Both the position numbers and the translations under genes were made by a program. The notes beneath the pieces were generated by a model. It saw only the letters and a list, made by a program, of their open reading frames with translations. It was not told the DNA's origin and did not search any database. From an uncultured Clostridia bacterium (lineage in GTDB: Bacteria > Bacillota > Clostridia > TANB77 > CAG-508): a stretch of DNA of 64,000 nucleotides. Below are positions 37,192 through 47,515 of this stretch, piece after piece. Position 1 is the stretch's first letter. Each line of letters starts with the position of its first letter. The stretch covers positions 26,533 to 90,532 of the forward strand of contig CANQVF010000006.1 in assembly GCA_947627185.1 (NCBI GenBank). Direction: 5' to 3'.

Positions 37192-40100
37192 GAAAATTTA
37201 TTATCACAATTTAAAAAGAATATAATTTCTTGGTATCCAATTGAAGAAAAACAAAAAGTTTTAGAAATTGAAAATTCTGAAGAAGTAGTTAAAGAATTAA
37301 AGAAAAAAACTTCAGAAGTAGTATCAATAGATTTAAAACATATTTCTAACGCACCAAAAAATGAATTTGATTATGTGGTATTAATTGGTATTTTGGAAAA
37401 ATTAAGTACAGAAAACGAAATACTAAAAGTATTAAATTGTGCAAGTAAAAGCTTAAAACAAAATGGTAAAATACTTTTAGCTATGAAAAATAAATTTGGA
37501 ATGAAATATTGGTCTGGTGAAAAATTTAATTCTAAGGTAGAATCTTATGATACAATTGAAAATTCTAATGAAAATGTTTTAAGTATTACTAAAATAAAAA
37601 AGATATTAAATAATTTAAATTTAAAATATAAATTTTATTATCCATTACCAGATTATGAATTAACAAATGTTATATATACAGATGAATTTATGCCAAGTAA
37701 TGATAGTATAGATTCAAGAGTAATAACTTATTGTGAAAGTGGAAAAATACTTAATTTTTCTGAAAGAAAAGCTTATAAGCAATTAATAGAAAATGATGAT
37801 AAATTATTTCCTTTTTTCTCAAATTCTTTTTTTATAGAAATAGCAAATAGCTATGAGAATATTAAGTATGTAAGTTATAGTATTACTAGAAAAGAAGATT
37901 ATAGAATAAAAACCATAATTGAAAAAAATTATGCTTTTAAATATGCAGATAATGATAATTCTTTAAAACATATAAAAAATATAGCAAGAAATATAGAAGT
38001 GTTAGAAAATTCTAATATAAAATGCTTGGATAAATATGAAAACAATAAGATAATTAGCAATTATTTAGAAGATGCTAAGTCTTATGATAAAATTTTAATT
38101 GATATATATAATAAAGATGGATTAAATTCAGTTATTGAAAAAATTAAAGAATTTCAACATCTAATACTAGATAAATTAGAAAAAAATGGCGATAGTAAAA
38201 ATTCTATTTTTGAAAAATATGAAATTACTATAGATGAAGAAATGAAAAAAAATCTACACTTTATTAAAGATGGTGTAATCGATTTAATTTTTCAAAATTG
38301 TTTAGTAAAGAATGAAAATTTATTTTGTTATGACCAGGAATGGTATGAAGAAAATGTTCCAGTAGAATTTATATTATATAGAGCAATATTTTATTTTACT
38401 GAATTAAAAAAATGTGAAAATATTGATGAAATTTATAAAAAATTAGATTTATATAATTATGCTAATGTTTTTGAGCAATTAGAAAATAAAATACAAGAAA
38501 ATATATTAGATAAAAAAATATGGAATTTACATGCAAATTCTGTTAAAGATATAGGTAAAATTGATTTAATATTAAAAAATTATGAAGATAGAATAAGTGC
38601 AACTAATAATCATATTGAAAATTTAGAGAGCAGTATCGAAAACCTAGAAAGTAATATAGAACAATATGAAAAAAGTATAAAAGATTATAAAGATATTGTT
38701 GTTGACTTAAACAAAATGGTTAAAGATAAAGATGTGGCCATAGTTGACCTAAATAAGATAATGCATGATAAAAATATTACTATAGATGACTTAAATAAAT
38801 TACTTCAAGATAAAGATGTGGAGCTTGTTAATTATGCAAATCAATTAAGAACAATATCTAATTCTTTATCTTGGAAAATTACAAAACCATTAAGAATATT
38901 TTCTTGGATGTTTAATCCTTTTAATGGTGCAAGTTTTATAGATAGAATAATGCCACCAGGTGGAAAAAGAAGAATAGAATACGATAGAAAACAAACAGAA
39001 AAGAAATATGCAAAAAAAGTTGAAAATTATTTTAAATTGTCAGATGAAGAAACAGCTGAATTTTGGAAAGGGATTGATCATAGAAAATATTTAAAATATG
39101 AAAAGAATTTAGAAAGAAAAGAAAAAGATGAACTTTCCGACTATGAAAAATGGATAGAAGAAAATACTCCAAATGATCAAGAAATTGAACAACAAGAAAA
39201 AACAAGATTTAGAAAAAGACCTAAAATAAGTATTATTATTCCTTTATATAATACAGATACAGAATATTTTAGAGAATTACTATATACTGTTCATTCACAA
39301 ACTTATAAAAAGTGGGAACTATGTTTAGCAGATGGTAGTGAGAAACCTTTAGATGATATTATATCAATGACAAAAAATGATAAAAGGATAAAATATAAAT
39401 TTTTAGGTGAAAATAAGGGAATTTCTGAAAATACTAATCAAGCAATTGCAATGGCAACAGGAGATTACATATCTTTACTAGATCATGATGATATATTAGA
39501 TATAAGTGCTTTATATGAAGTAGTAAAAGTTATAAATGAGAATAAAGATGTGGATTTTATTTACTCAGATGAAGATAAATTTCAAGTTATGGATGAACCA
39601 TATTATGAACCACATTTTAAACCAGATTACGCACCAGATACATTAAGAGCTAACAATTATATATGCCATTATAGTGTTTTTAAGAAAAAATTGATGGATA
39701 AAATAGGAAAATTTGATTCTAATTATAATGGAGCACAAGATTTTGACATTATTTTAAAAGCAACTGAAAATGCTAAAAAAATAGTTCATATTCCAAAAGT
39801 ATTATATCATTGGAGAGTTCATAAAGGTTCAACTTCTATGGAAACAGAAGCAAAGCCTTATGCAATAGATGCAGGAAAAAGAGCAGTAGAAGATCATTTA
39901 AAGAGAATTGGATTAAAAGGAAAAGTATCTAATGGAGTTAATCCAGGTACTTATCAAATAGAATATGATATTATAGGAAATCCTAAAGTTTCAATATTAA
40001 TACCAAATAGAAATGGTATTGATCTATTAAAAACATGTATAGAATCAGTTATTTCAAAAACTACTTATTCTAACTATGAAATTGTAATAATAGAAAACAA

Positions 40101-40881
40101 TAGTAATGAAGAGAAAATTTTTAATTATTATAAAAAACTAGTTAAAAATCCAAAAATTAAAGTATTGAATTATAATAAAAATACAATTTTAACAAATGAA
40201 GGCGAAAGAAATCTGGAAAATGATGATGATATGGAAAACAGAGAAGGTTTTAATTATTCTAGATTAATAAATTTTGGAGTAAGAAATACAGACACAGATT
40301 TTATAGTTCAATTAAATAATGATACAGAATTAATAACACCAAATTGGCTTGAAAAAATGGTTGGATTTTGTCAAAGAAAAGATGTTGGTGCTGTTGGGGT
40401 AAAATTATATTATCCAGATGAAACGATACAACATGCAGGAATTATGGTAGGATGTCTTCAGGTAGCAGCACATATCTTTAGGGGATTACCTAAGAAAAAT
40501 CTTGGATATTTTGGAAGAGAAAATTTAATACAAAATATGAATGCAGTTACAGCAGCTTGCATAATGACAAAAAAATCTATATTTGAAGAAGTTGGTTATA
40601 TGAATGAAAAATTTGCTGTAGCATTTAATGATATAGATTTTTGTTTAAGAATTAGAAAAAAAGGATATTTAATTATTTATAATCCTTTTGTAGAATTTAC
40701 ACATTATGAATCTAAATCTAGAGGAAATGATAATGATCCAGATAAAATTGAAAGATTTAAAGGAGAAATTAATTTATTTTTAGAAACTTGGAAAGAAAAA
40801 CTACAGTCAGGTGATGAATATTATAATAAGAATTTTAGTTTAGATTCAGATCAATATGAGATAAAAGTAAACAATAAATAA
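37189..40881 (+). CDS. Giant multidomain protein: methyltransferase-like + kinase-like + coiled coil + two GT2 domains
   Basis: 1230 aa, soluble. N-terminal ~1-160 resembles a class-I SAM methyltransferase without a clear GxGxG (FDYVVLIGILEKL, LKQNGKILLAMKNKFG). Residues ~230-450 look like a degenerate sugar/aminoglycoside kinase-type region (FKYADNDNSLKHI, FCYDQEWYEENVPVEF). A coiled coil at ~470-560 contains three 14-residue repeats (VDLNKMVKDKDVAI and two variants, 505-546). GT2 domain 1 starts ~677 (KISIIIPLYNT; DHDD at ~765) and GT2 domain 2 ~933 (KVSILIPNRNG; LNNDTELI). Probably a multi-step chain-assembly enzyme for the ABC-exported polymer, the coiled coil setting domain distance or oligomerisation. 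Confidence 0.8.
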   Translation: MENLLSQFKKNIISWYPIEEKQKVLEIENSEEVVKELKKKTSEVVSIDLKHISNAPKNEFDYVVLIGILEKLSTENEILKVLNCASKSLKQNGKILLAMKNKFGMKYWSGEKFNSKVESYDTIENSNENVLSITKIKKILNNLNLKYKFYYPLPDYELTNVIYTDEFMPSNDSIDSRVITYCESGKILNFSERKAYKQLIENDDKLFPFFSNSFFIEIANSYENIKYVSYSITRKEDYRIKTIIEKNYAFKYADNDNSLKHIKNIARNIEVLENSNIKCLDKYENNKIISNYLEDAKSYDKILIDIYNKDGLNSVIEKIKEFQHLILDKLEKNGDSKNSIFEKYEITIDEEMKKNLHFIKDGVIDLIFQNCLVKNENLFCYDQEWYEENVPVEFILYRAIFYFTELKKCENIDEIYKKLDLYNYANVFEQLENKIQENILDKKIWNLHANSVKDIGKIDLILKNYEDRISATNNHIENLESSIENLESNIEQYEKSIKDYKDIVVDLNKMVKDKDVAIVDLNKIMHDKNITIDDLNKLLQDKDVELVNYANQLRTISNSLSWKITKPLRIFSWMFNPFNGASFIDRIMPPGGKRRIEYDRKQTEKKYAKKVENYFKLSDEETAEFWKGIDHRKYLKYEKNLERKEKDELSDYEKWIEENTPNDQEIEQQEKTRFRKRPKISIIIPLYNTDTEYFRELLYTVHSQTYKKWELCLADGSEKPLDDIISMTKNDKRIKYKFLGENKGISENTNQAIAMATGDYISLLDHDDILDISALYEVVKVINENKDVDFIYSDEDKFQVMDEPYYEPHFKPDYAPDTLRANNYICHYSVFKKKLMDKIGKFDSNYNGAQDFDIILKATENAKKIVHIPKVLYHWRVHKGSTSMETEAKPYAIDAGKRAVEDHLKRIGLKGKVSNGVNPGTYQIEYDIIGNPKVSILIPNRNGIDLLKTCIESVISKTTYSNYEIVIIENNSNEEKIFNYYKKLVKNPKIKVLNYNKNTILTNEGERNLENDDDMENREGFNYSRLINFGVRNTDTDFIVQLNNDTELITPNWLEKMVGFCQRKDVGAVGVKLYYPDETIQHAGIMVGCLQVAAHIFRGLPKKNLGYFGRENLIQNMNAVTAACIMTKKSIFEEVGYMNEKFAVAFNDIDFCLRIRKKGYLIIYNPFVEFTHYESKSRGNDNDPDKIERFKGEINLFLETWKEKLQSGDEYYNKNFSLDSDQYEIKVNNK

Positions 40882-40930
40882 AAAATCAATTTTTAGTTAT
40901 AAAAAAAGCATAATTTTGAGAGGAAAAAGA

Positions 40931-42874
40931 ATGAACATTATAAAACATAGAATTAATCAAATTAAATTTTATATTGGAAAATATGGTTTTATAAAAACAG
41001 TAAAAAAATGTATTAAGATTGTACTTAGAAAAATTATTAAATTTTTAAAAGGTGAAAAGGACTTACAATATGGTGATTATGGTGGTTGGATAAAATATAA
41101 TGAGCCTAAAGATGTTGATATAAAAAAGCAAATGGAAAAAGTTTTTTCTATTTCACCTAAAATAAGTATTGTAGTCCCAATGTATAATACAAAAGAAAAA
41201 TTTTTTAAGGGTTTGGTTAATTCAGTAATTGCTCAATCTTACTCAAATTGGGAACTTTGCTTAGCTGATGGAAGTCCAAAACAGAATGAAAATTTTAAAA
41301 AATATTATGAAAAGGATGAAAGAATAAAGTATAAGTTCCTTGGTGAAAATAAAGGAATTTCTGGAAATACAAATGAAGCAATAAAAATGGCAACTGGTGA
41401 TTTTATAGCACTTTTAGATCATGATGATTTATTATCAGAATATGCATTATATGAAGTGGTATATGCTATAAATAAATTTCCAAATTCAGAATTTTTATAT
41501 TCTGATGAAGATAAAATTGATGAAAATGATAATAGATATGATGCATATTTTAAGCCTGATTTTGCACCAGATACTTTAAGATGTCAAAATTATATTTGTC
41601 ATTTTAGTATTTTTAAAAAAGAATTAATGGAAAAATTAAATGGTTTTAAAGAAAATTATGATGGTGCACAAGATTATGATATTTTTTTAAGAATGTCAGA
41701 AATAACAAAACCAGAAAACATAACACATATTCCAAAAATTTTATATCATTGGAGAGTACATAATGAATCTACTGCTAAATTAAATAGTCATGCAAAAAAT
41801 TATGCTTTTGAAGCAGGAAAAAGAGCAATTGAGGACCATTTAAAAAGAATTGGACTAGAAGGAACTGTATCAAGTGGTTGTATAGAAGGAATATATAGAA
41901 TAGATTATAAAGTAAAAGATAATCCAAAAGTATCAATAGTTATTCCAAATAAGGATGGAAATAATATTTTAAAAACTTGTATAGATTCAATACTAAAAAA
42001 ATCTACTTATAAAAATTATGAAATTATAATTGTAGAAAACAATAGTGAAACAGAAGAAATTTTTAATTATTATAAAGAATTATTAAAAACAAATAAAATA
42101 AGAATTGCAAATTATAATACTGGAAAATTAATTGAAAATGAAGAAGAATCTAGTTTATCATATACTAAGAAAAATGAAATAAAAAATTTAAAACATGAAT
42201 TTAATTATTCAGCAATTATAAATTTTGGTGTTAAATTTGCAAATGGAGATTATGTAGTTCAATTAAATAATGATACAGAATTAATAACTTCAAATTGGCT
42301 TGAATTAATGCTTGGATTTTGTCAAAGAGATGATGTTGGAGCAGTTGGAGTAAAATTATATTATCCAGATGAAACAATACAACATGCAGGAATAATTGTT
42401 GGAATTGGAGGAATTGCTGGAAATAGATTTAAAAGTATTCCTAAAAGCGGACATGGATATTTTGCAAAAGAATCAATGATAGAAAACTTAAGTGCAGTAA
42501 CAGCTGCTTGTATTATGACACCAAGAAAAATTTATGATGAAGTTGGATTTATGGATGAAAAATTAGCTGTCGCATTTAATGATGTTGATTTTTGCTTAAA
42601 AATAAGAGAAAAAGGTTATTTAGTTGTATATAATCCTTTTGTTGAATTTTGGCATTATGAGTCAAAATCTAGAGGACAAGAAAACACACCATCTAAAATT
42701 AGAAGATTTCAAGGAGAAATGAGTAGATTCGAACAAAGGTGGCCTGAAATTTTAGATAGTGGAGACCCATACTATAATGTTAATTTAAGTTTAGACACAG
42801 AAGTATATCATATGAAAAATATAAAAGTTAATTATTATGGTGAAGAAGAAATAATAAAGAAAAAAAGAAAGTAA
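40931..42874 (+). CDS. Tandem GT2-GT2 glycosyltransferase, second of three paralogues
   Basis: 647 aa. A basic amphipathic N-terminus (GFIKTVKKCIKIVLRKIIKF) suggests peripheral membrane binding. First GT2 domain from ~76 (KISIVVPMYNT, LLDHDDLLS, YSDEDKID); second from ~333 (KVSIVIPNKDG, VVENNS, QLNNDTELI, NDVDFCLKIREKGY). Aligns along its whole length with the C-terminal ~560 residues of the 1230-aa protein and with the next gene. Start is moved to 40931, which places SD gagagg 6-7 nt upstream. Confidence 0.87.
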   Translation: MNIIKHRINQIKFYIGKYGFIKTVKKCIKIVLRKIIKFLKGEKDLQYGDYGGWIKYNEPKDVDIKKQMEKVFSISPKISIVVPMYNTKEKFFKGLVNSVIAQSYSNWELCLADGSPKQNENFKKYYEKDERIKYKFLGENKGISGNTNEAIKMATGDFIALLDHDDLLSEYALYEVVYAINKFPNSEFLYSDEDKIDENDNRYDAYFKPDFAPDTLRCQNYICHFSIFKKELMEKLNGFKENYDGAQDYDIFLRMSEITKPENITHIPKILYHWRVHNESTAKLNSHAKNYAFEAGKRAIEDHLKRIGLEGTVSSGCIEGIYRIDYKVKDNPKVSIVIPNKDGNNILKTCIDSILKKSTYKNYEIIIVENNSETEEIFNYYKELLKTNKIRIANYNTGKLIENEEESSLSYTKKNEIKNLKHEFNYSAIINFGVKFANGDYVVQLNNDTELITSNWLELMLGFCQRDDVGAVGVKLYYPDETIQHAGIIVGIGGIAGNRFKSIPKSGHGYFAKESMIENLSAVTAACIMTPRKIYDEVGFMDEKLAVAFNDVDFCLKIREKGYLVVYNPFVEFWHYESKSRGQENTPSKIRRFQGEMSRFEQRWPEILDSGDPYYNVNLSLDTEVYHMKNIKVNYYGEEEIIKKKRK

Positions 42875-42959
42875 ATTTAGGAATTATTACAAAATTATAT
42901 TTTAAATATGCTAATTTTTAGAATAAATTATCTAATTTTTTAAGGAAAGTTAAAATAAT

Positions 42960-44828
42960 ATGAAAAGAAATTTTGAGAAGGTTAAATATTATTTTAGACG
43001 ATATGGAATAATAGAAACTTTAAAAAAAATATTAAAAAGAATATTTCATATTACTGAAAATCGTATGTCTAATCAAGAACAATATAAGGCTTGGATGAAA
43101 AATAATTTACCAACAGAAAAAGATTATGAATTTCAAATAAATAGAAAATTTGATTCAAATCCTAAAATAAGCCTTGTAGTTCCAATGTACAATACAAATG
43201 AAGCTTTTTTTCAAGAATTACTAAATTCTGTTAAAAACCAAACTTATTCAAATTGGGAATTATGTTTAGCAGATGGAAGTGATATAGAAAATATTAATTT
43301 TAAAAATCTTTTTGAAAATGAATCTAGAATAAAATATAAATTTTTAAACAAAAATGAAGGAATTGCTGATAATACAAATGAAGCAATAAAAATGGCAACA
43401 GGTGATTTTATTGGCTTTTTAGACCATGATGATTTACTTTCTAGAGATGCATTATATGAAATAGTAAAAGTTATAAATGAAAATATGGGTGTAGATTTTA
43501 TTTATACAGATGAAGATAAAATAGATGAAAAAGGAAATTTTTTTGAACCATATTTTAAACCAGATTATTCTCCAGAAACTTTAGAATGTAATAACTATAT
43601 TACTCATTTTGTTGTTGTTAATTGTAATTTAATGAAAAAAGTTGGTTATATAAATTCTAAATTTAATGGAGCTCAAGATTTTGATTTTGTTCTTCGAGCA
43701 ACTCAAAAAGCAAATAAAGTTATACATATTTCAAAAATATTATATCATTGGAGAAGTGCAGAAAATTCTACAGCGAATATTGCTTCAGCCAAACCTTATG
43801 CCTATGAAACAGGAGTAGATGTTATAAAAGAAAATTTAAAACAACTTAAGAAAGATGCAATAGTAGAATATGGACAAGATGTTCCAGGAATATATAAAGT
43901 AAAATATAAGGTAATAGGAAAGCCAAAGGTATCTATCCTTATACCTAATAAAGATAATATAAAATTATTAAAAAATTGTATTACATCAATTTTAAAAATG
44001 ACAAGTTATAATAATTATGAAATAATTATTATAGAAAATAACAGTGAAAAAAATGAAACTTTTAAATTTTATAATGAGCTATTAAAAATAAATAAAGTAA
44101 AAATTTTAAATTATAATAAAAATACTATTTTAGATAATAATGGTGAAAAAGAAGTAAAATTTAAAAATAATTTAGAAAATGCAAAAGAATTTAATTATTC
44201 AAAATTAATAAATTTTGGTGTTAAAAATTGTAATGGAGAATATATTCTTCAACTTAATAATGATACAAAATTATTATCAAAAGATTGGCTTGAATTTTTT
44301 ATAGGATATGCACAGCAAAAAGAAATCGGAGCAATTAGTGGTAGACTTTATTATAATGACAAAACAATTCAGCATGCTGGGATTATAGTTGGTATTTCTG
44401 GAATTGCAGGAAATGCACTTGTGAATTTGCCTTATGGAAAACATGCTTATTTTGGAAGAGAATCAGCTATTAGAAATGTTTCAGCTGTTACTGGTGCATG
44501 TTTGTTTTGCAGAAAAGAACTTTATGAAGAAGTAGAATATATGGATGAAAACAATTTCAAAGTAGCTTTTAATGATGTTGATTTTTGTTTGAAGTTATTG
44601 AAAAAAGGATATAGAAATTTATATATTCCGTATGTTGAATTATTTCACTATGAATCTAAATCTAGAGGATATGAGTATTCTAAAGCAAAAGAAGAAAGAT
44701 TTAAATTAGAATGTGAAAATTTTAAAGAAAAATGGAAAGATTTTTTAGAAAAAGGTGATCCTTATTATAATAAAAATTTTACAAGAAAAACTTGTAATTA
44801 TGATATAGAAACTGAAAAAGTAATTTAA
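42960..44828 (+). CDS. Tandem GT2-GT2 glycosyltransferase, third paralogue
   Basis: 622 aa, the same architecture as the preceding gene: basic N-terminal helix (YGIIETLKKILKRIF), GT2 domain 1 from ~69 (KISLVVPMYNT, FLDHDDLLS, YTDEDKIDEKG), GT2 domain 2 from ~323 (KVSILIPNKDN, QLNNDTKLL, NDVDFCLKLLKKGY). TELI of its relatives has become TKLL after the LNND motif, a possible specificity difference. Two GT2 domains in one chain typically add two different linkages per cycle. SD aaggaaag. Confidence 0.87.
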   Translation: MKRNFEKVKYYFRRYGIIETLKKILKRIFHITENRMSNQEQYKAWMKNNLPTEKDYEFQINRKFDSNPKISLVVPMYNTNEAFFQELLNSVKNQTYSNWELCLADGSDIENINFKNLFENESRIKYKFLNKNEGIADNTNEAIKMATGDFIGFLDHDDLLSRDALYEIVKVINENMGVDFIYTDEDKIDEKGNFFEPYFKPDYSPETLECNNYITHFVVVNCNLMKKVGYINSKFNGAQDFDFVLRATQKANKVIHISKILYHWRSAENSTANIASAKPYAYETGVDVIKENLKQLKKDAIVEYGQDVPGIYKVKYKVIGKPKVSILIPNKDNIKLLKNCITSILKMTSYNNYEIIIIENNSEKNETFKFYNELLKINKVKILNYNKNTILDNNGEKEVKFKNNLENAKEFNYSKLINFGVKNCNGEYILQLNNDTKLLSKDWLEFFIGYAQQKEIGAISGRLYYNDKTIQHAGIIVGISGIAGNALVNLPYGKHAYFGRESAIRNVSAVTGACLFCRKELYEEVEYMDENNFKVAFNDVDFCLKLLKKGYRNLYIPYVELFHYESKSRGYEYSKAKEERFKLECENFKEKWKDFLEKGDPYYNKNFTRKTCNYDIETEKVI

Positions 44829-44851
44829 AATATAATATGAAAGGTATAAAA

Positions 44852-45364
44852 ATGGAAGAGAATAAAGGTATTACATTAAAAATATTTGAAGCAATAGAAA
44901 ATTTCGGATTATGGATTTTAGAAAAAATTTATTTAAAAAAATTAGCTGATTTTTACAGAAATCATATAGAAGGTATGAGATATTTAATTTGTGGAGCATT
45001 ATCAACAGTAGTAAATATTTTAGCTTATGTTTTGGGAAGTTATGTAATTTTTAGAGGTATATCAGATGAAACTTTAAAAGTTAACATAAGTGAAATATTT
45101 GCATTTATATTAGCTTTAATTTTTGCTTATTGGGTTAATAAAACAATTGTATTTAATAGTAAATGTGAAAATATAAAGGCACTTATAAAAGAAATGATTT
45201 CATTTACATCTTGTAGAATTTTTACTGAAATTATAAGTATTGGTCTTATGAATTTAGCTGTAATTATAAATATGAATGATGTTATAATGAAAATAATTGC
45301 AAATATTGTGGTAATTATTTTGAATTTTATTTTAAGTAAATTAATTATTTTTAAGAAAAAATAA
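44852..45364 (+). CDS. GtrA-family small membrane protein
   Basis: 170 aa, four helices of GtrA type: IEGMRYLICGALSTVVNILAY, AFILALIFAYWVNKTIVF, then FTSCRIFTEIISIGLM and ANIVVIILNFILSKLIIF. GtrA proteins are thought to flip polyprenyl-phosphate-linked sugars, and the next gene encodes the matching synthase-type GT2. Start is moved from 44837 to 44852, because aaagg at 44840-44844 serves as SD. Confidence 0.87.
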   Translation: MEENKGITLKIFEAIENFGLWILEKIYLKKLADFYRNHIEGMRYLICGALSTVVNILAYVLGSYVIFRGISDETLKVNISEIFAFILALIFAYWVNKTIVFNSKCENIKALIKEMISFTSCRIFTEIISIGLMNLAVIINMNDVIMKIIANIVVIILNFILSKLIIFKKK

Positions 45365-45413
45365 TTAGTAATTTTATAAAGATATATTTATATTTAAAAG
45401 TTAAGCAAAATAT

Positions 45414-45441
45414 TTGAAAAAGTGTAAATATATGTTATAAT
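45414..45441 (+). promoter_or_regulatory. Promoter of the GT2 (DPM-like) gene
   Basis: TTGAAA, 16-bp spacer ending TGT, TATAAT (extended -10), 40 bp before the ATG at 45482. It starts a new transcript within the locus. Confidence 0.78.
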
Positions 45442-45481
45442 ATACACGTAAAAAATTAGGTTTTGAAAGGAAATAAATAAT

Positions 45482-46420
45482 ATGGACAAAGTTGCAATTT
45501 TAATACCTTGTTATAATGAAGCAAAAACAATAAAAAAAGTTGTAGAAGATTTTAAGAGAGAATTACCAGAAGCTACAATTTATGTTTATGATAATAATTC
45601 AAAAGATGGAACAGATAAAATAGCAAGAGAAGCAGGAGCAGTTGTCAGATATGAAACAAGACAAGGAAAAGGAAATGTTATAAGAACTATGTTTAGAGAA
45701 ATAGATGCAGAAGCTTATATCATGGTAGATGGTGATGATACATATCCAGCTGAAAGTGCAAAAGAAATGGTAAAAGCTGTTTTAGAAGAAAATGTAGATA
45801 TGGTAGTTGGAGATAGACTTTCATCTACGTATTTTAAAGAAAATAAAAGACCATTTCATAATGTTGGAAATGTAACTGTTAGAGCTTTAATAAATAGAAT
45901 TTATAAAAGTGATATAAGAGATGTTATGACAGGTTTAAGAGCTTTTAGTTATAAATTTGTAAAAACTTTTCCAGTTATGTCAAAAGGATTTGAACTAGAA
46001 ACAGAAATGACAATTCATTGTTTAGATAAAAATATGAAAACTAAAAATATAATTATTGAATATAGAGATAGACCAGCAGATAGTCCTTCAAAATTAAATA
46101 CAATTCCAGATGGAATAAAAGTTATAAAAACAATATTTGGATTTTATAAGAATTATAAACCAATGGAATTCTTCACATTACTTGCATGTTTATTATCAAT
46201 AATAGGACTAGCATTTTTTGTACCAGTATTTATAGATTTCTTACATAGAGGAGTTGTAAAAATACCAACACTTGTAGTTTCTGTTTTGTTTTTCTTATGT
46301 GCGGTACAATCTTTCTTCTCAGGAATGACTTTAGATAATATTATTAAAAATTCAAAGCAAACTTTTGAAATGAGACTAATAGATTGTGAAAGGGAATTAA
46401 AAGACAGAAAGGGAAAATAA
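45482..46420 (+). CDS. Polyprenyl-phosphate-sugar synthase-type GT2 (GtrB/DPM-like)
   Basis: 312 aa. GT2 domain: IPCYNEAKTIKKVV, YVYDNNSKDGT, RQGKGNVIRTMF, MVDGDDTYP (DXD), DVMTGLRAFSYKFVK. Two C-terminal helices (FFTLLACLLSIIGLAFFVPVF and LVVSVLFFLCAVQSFF). Makes undecaprenyl-phosphate-hexose used by GT-C enzymes outside the membrane. Pairs with the GtrA protein just upstream. The next gene starts 1 nt after its stop. Confidence 0.88.
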   Translation: MDKVAILIPCYNEAKTIKKVVEDFKRELPEATIYVYDNNSKDGTDKIAREAGAVVRYETRQGKGNVIRTMFREIDAEAYIMVDGDDTYPAESAKEMVKAVLEENVDMVVGDRLSSTYFKENKRPFHNVGNVTVRALINRIYKSDIRDVMTGLRAFSYKFVKTFPVMSKGFELETEMTIHCLDKNMKTKNIIIEYRDRPADSPSKLNTIPDGIKVIKTIFGFYKNYKPMEFFTLLACLLSIIGLAFFVPVFIDFLHRGVVKIPTLVVSVLFFLCAVQSFFSGMTLDNIIKNSKQTFEMRLIDCERELKDRKGK

Positions 46421-46421
46421 A

Positions 46422-47462
46422 ATGAAAAATGTGAAAGTTTCAATAGTTGTTCCTATATATAATCTAGAAGAGTATATACCAAGATGTTTAGATGCCTTAG
46501 TTAATCAAACATTAGAAGATATAGAAATAATTTGTGTAAATGATGGTTCAAAAGATTCTGCTCCACAAATTATTGAAGATTATAAAAAAAGGTATCCTAA
46601 CAAAATAAAAACTTTTCATAAAGAAAATGGAGGAGAATGGTCTGCTAGAACTTATGGATTAAAAAAAGCTACTGGTGAATATGTTGGATTTATAGATAGT
46701 GATGATATACCAGAAGTTACTTGGGCCGAAAAATTATATAAAGCTGCAAAAGAAAATGATGCAGACATTGCTTTTTGTGGATATGATAGAGTTGATTTAG
46801 ATACAGGAAAAACTGTATCTACAGAAATGACTCAATATGGTGTTATGAATAAAGAAGTCGACTGGAAAGATGATTTTATTGTTTATGCAAATCCTTCTTT
46901 ATGGAATAAATTATATAGATTAGAAAAAGTAAAACACTTAGAATTTTTACCTTTTAGAGGATGTAATGATACATTATTTTTGATTCATTCATATATGGAT
47001 GGTATAAAAAAACTAACATTTATACCAGATGTATTATACCATTATTATTTACGCTCAAGTTCTCAAATACATAATATGAATGAAAAAGACATTGAAAACT
47101 TAAAAAAATATTTAATAGTAACAAAAGAACATGCTATTCAAATAGGAAAGTACGATGAATATAAAGAAACATTAGCTTCAATGGCATTTTTGCATTTAGC
47201 TGTATCTTGGGCTTTTATGTTATCTTATGATAAATCAGTTAAAATTAATAAAGCTTTAAAAGAAATAACTAACTACTTAAATGAAAATTTTCCAGAATGG
47301 AGAAATTCAAAACATTATGGCATGTTTCATTGCTTTTCAAAGGGATTTAAATTTGTTGGTGTATGGGGAGTTCACTTTCTTTATAAAATTCATTTACCAA
47401 TAATTTATATAAAAGTTAATAGATTTTTATTAGATGTTTTAAAAAAAGAAGTTAAATGGTAA
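46422..47462 (+). CDS. GT2 glycosyltransferase
   Basis: 346 aa. Classical GT2: VSIVVPIYNLEEYIPRCLDAL, CVNDGSKDSAP, GFIDSDDIPE (DXD), with the HKENGGEWSART segment typical of EpsH/WcaA-like enzymes. The C-terminal ~110 residues are helical, with a hydrophobic end (FLYKIHLPIIYIKV), probably membrane-associated. No SD of its own is needed, given the 1-nt gap to the upstream stop. Confidence 0.87.
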   Translation: MKNVKVSIVVPIYNLEEYIPRCLDALVNQTLEDIEIICVNDGSKDSAPQIIEDYKKRYPNKIKTFHKENGGEWSARTYGLKKATGEYVGFIDSDDIPEVTWAEKLYKAAKENDADIAFCGYDRVDLDTGKTVSTEMTQYGVMNKEVDWKDDFIVYANPSLWNKLYRLEKVKHLEFLPFRGCNDTLFLIHSYMDGIKKLTFIPDVLYHYYLRSSSQIHNMNEKDIENLKKYLIVTKEHAIQIGKYDEYKETLASMAFLHLAVSWAFMLSYDKSVKINKALKEITNYLNENFPEWRNSKHYGMFHCFSKGFKFVGVWGVHFLYKIHLPIIYIKVNRFLLDVLKKEVKW

Positions 47463-47515
47463 ATGCATAATATAAAATTAAAAAAATATAAAAGATTTTA
47501 AAAGGAAATTAAAAA

